Positions 13,021-13,872 of a stretch of 13,872 nt of DNA are shown piece by piece. Made by a program: the position numbers and the translations under genes. The notes under the pieces were generated by a model, which was not told where the DNA came from, did not search any database, and saw nothing but the letters and a program-made list of their open reading frames with translations. Numbering within the stretch: position 1 is the stretch's first letter; each line of letters opens with the position of its first letter. The DNA comes from Pseudomonadota bacterium (GTDB taxonomy: Bacteria; Pseudomonadota; Gammaproteobacteria; Burkholderiales; Thiobacillaceae), in NCBI GenBank assembly GCA_030836725.1, contig JAUPLV010000045.1, forward strand, positions 1 through 13,872, written 5' to 3'.

Positions 13021-13872
13021 TCGAGCTTGGTCTGGTCGCCGGCGAAGCCTCCGGTGATCTTCTGGGCGCGCATTTCGTCGCCGCGCTCAAACAAACCCAC
13101 CCTCATTTGCGTTCCGCCGGCATTGCCGGACCGCGCCTGATCGAAGCCGGGGTCGAGGCGATCTATCCAAGCGAAAAACTCGCGGTCAACGGCTACGTCG
13201 AGGTGCTGAGCCATCTGCCCGAGCTGCTGTGGATCCGCTCGCGCATCACCCGTCATTTCCTGCGCGAACGCCCGCGCGTCTTCGTCGGCATCGACGCCCC
13301 GGATTTCAATTTCACCCTGGAAGCGAAGCTCAAGCAGGCCGGCATTCCCACCGTGCATTTCGTCAGCCCGTCGATCTGGGCGTGGCGGCCTGAGCGCATC
13401 CATCGCATCAAGCAGGCGGTGTCGCACATGCTGGTGGTGTTTCCATTCGAGGAACGGATCTACCGCGACGCGGGCATCCCGGTCACTTACGTCGGCCATC
13501 CGCTGGCCGACGTGATTCCCTTGCAGCCCGATACCGCCGCAGCCCGAACGGCTCTGGGACTGTCCGCCGGCCCAGTCATCGCGCTGTTGCCGGGCAGCCG
13601 TTTGAGCGAGGTGGCGCGGCACGCGCGGCTGATGCTCGACGCGGCGGCGCGCATCCTCCTGCGCCATCCCGACGCGCAGTTCGTGCTGCCAGCCGCCAGC
13701 GAGGCGGCCGCGCGGCTGATCCGGCAGGCGATGCAGGGACGGGAACTGCCGCTGCAGGTTCTGGATGGTTGCTCGCACACGGCGCTGGCGGCGTGCGACG
13801 TGGCGCTGGTGGCCTCGGGCACCGCAACGCTGGAAACCGCGCTGTTCAAGAAACCGATGGTGATCACCTACC
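13017..13872 (+). CDS. lpxB: Lipid A disaccharide synthase, N-terminal part (cut by window edge)
   Basis: LpxB joins UDP-2,3-diacylglucosamine and 2,3-diacylglucosamine 1-phosphate (lipid X) into the beta-1,6 disaccharide core of lipid A at the inner-membrane surface. From a GTG at 13017 that overlaps the lpxA stop (GTGA), 285 codons are open to the window edge, roughly three quarters of the usual length of about 380. GT19-family features are present: LVAGEASGDLLGAHF (6-20), VGIDAPDFNFTLE (90-102, Asp93 aligned with the essential Asp of the family), SPSIWAWRPERI (118-129), VGHPLAD (159-165), LLPGSRLSEV (190-199) and the nucleotide-binding SGTATLE (268-274). The C-terminal part lies beyond the window. 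No ATG in frame offers a better start, since the AGEASGD motif begins at residue 8. Confidence 0.95.
   Translation, partial: MIELGLVAGEASGDLLGAHFVAALKQTHPHLRSAGIAGPRLIEAGVEAIYPSEKLAVNGYVEVLSHLPELLWIRSRITRHFLRERPRVFVGIDAPDFNFTLEAKLKQAGIPTVHFVSPSIWAWRPERIHRIKQAVSHMLVVFPFEERIYRDAGIPVTYVGHPLADVIPLQPDTAAARTALGLSAGPVIALLPGSRLSEVARHARLMLDAAARILLRHPDAQFVLPAASEAAARLIRQAMQGRELPLQVLDGCSHTALAACDVALVASGTATLETALFKKPMVITY

Noticed and set aside
1..13872. CRISPR arrays, insertion sequences, tRNA or rRNA genes, attachment sites
   Set aside because: I saw no regularly spaced repeats, no transposase-like protein, no terminal inverted repeats and no tRNA-like fold; nearly all bases from 697 onward are accounted for by conserved genes.

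Overview
The window is a chromosomal segment from a betaproteobacterium-like Gram-negative bacterium. The GC-rich coding sequence, the protein sequences and above all the gene order rpsB-tsf-pyrH-frr-uppS-cdsA-dxr-rseP-bamA-skp-lpxD-fabZ-lpxA-lpxB point there. In Escherichia coli dxr lies between frr and uppS; here it follows cdsA, as in Neisseria and other beta-proteobacteria. I cannot name the genus from the sequence alone.

Layout. Bases 1-385 hold the start of a leftward membrane protein of the MgtC/SapB plus DUF4010 type, cut by the window edge. Bases 386-696 are non-coding. Their right half carries a good sigma-70 promoter (546-574) with a GC-rich discriminator, followed by a structured leader of about 115 nt in front of rpsB. 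From 697 to the right edge every gene is on the plus strand. rpsB (697-1440) is separated from tsf by a 130-nt gap holding two hairpins, the second a textbook intrinsic terminator. From tsf (1571) onward thirteen genes follow with gaps of at most 46 nt, four of them joined by 4-nt ATGA or GTGA stop/start overlaps, and with no recognisable terminator. lpxB is cut by the right edge at codon 285.

How the genes work together. The first block serves translation (S2, EF-Ts, ribosome recycling factor) and includes UMP kinase. The second block makes lipid precursors: Dxr commits carbon to isoprenoids, UppS builds the undecaprenyl carrier used for peptidoglycan and O-antigen, and CdsA makes CDP-diacylglycerol for phospholipids. 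The third block builds the outer membrane: RseP (envelope stress protease), BamA (barrel insertase), Skp (periplasmic chaperone), and LpxA, LpxD and LpxB (lipid A), with FabZ competing with LpxA for the same hydroxyacyl-ACP pool. Two of these genes, the divergent partial gene and lpxB, run off the window edges and were read directly from the sequence.

This is a conserved housekeeping locus. I found no mobile element, CRISPR array, tRNA, rRNA or new defence or biosynthetic system. The points most worth a second look are the rpsB leader (a hairpin at the predicted +1, and a long-range stem that abuts the Shine-Dalgarno sequence), the tandem hairpins between rpsB and tsf, and an isoleucine at the acyl-chain ruler position of LpxA, which suggests a lipid A with 3-hydroxyacyl chains shorter than C14.
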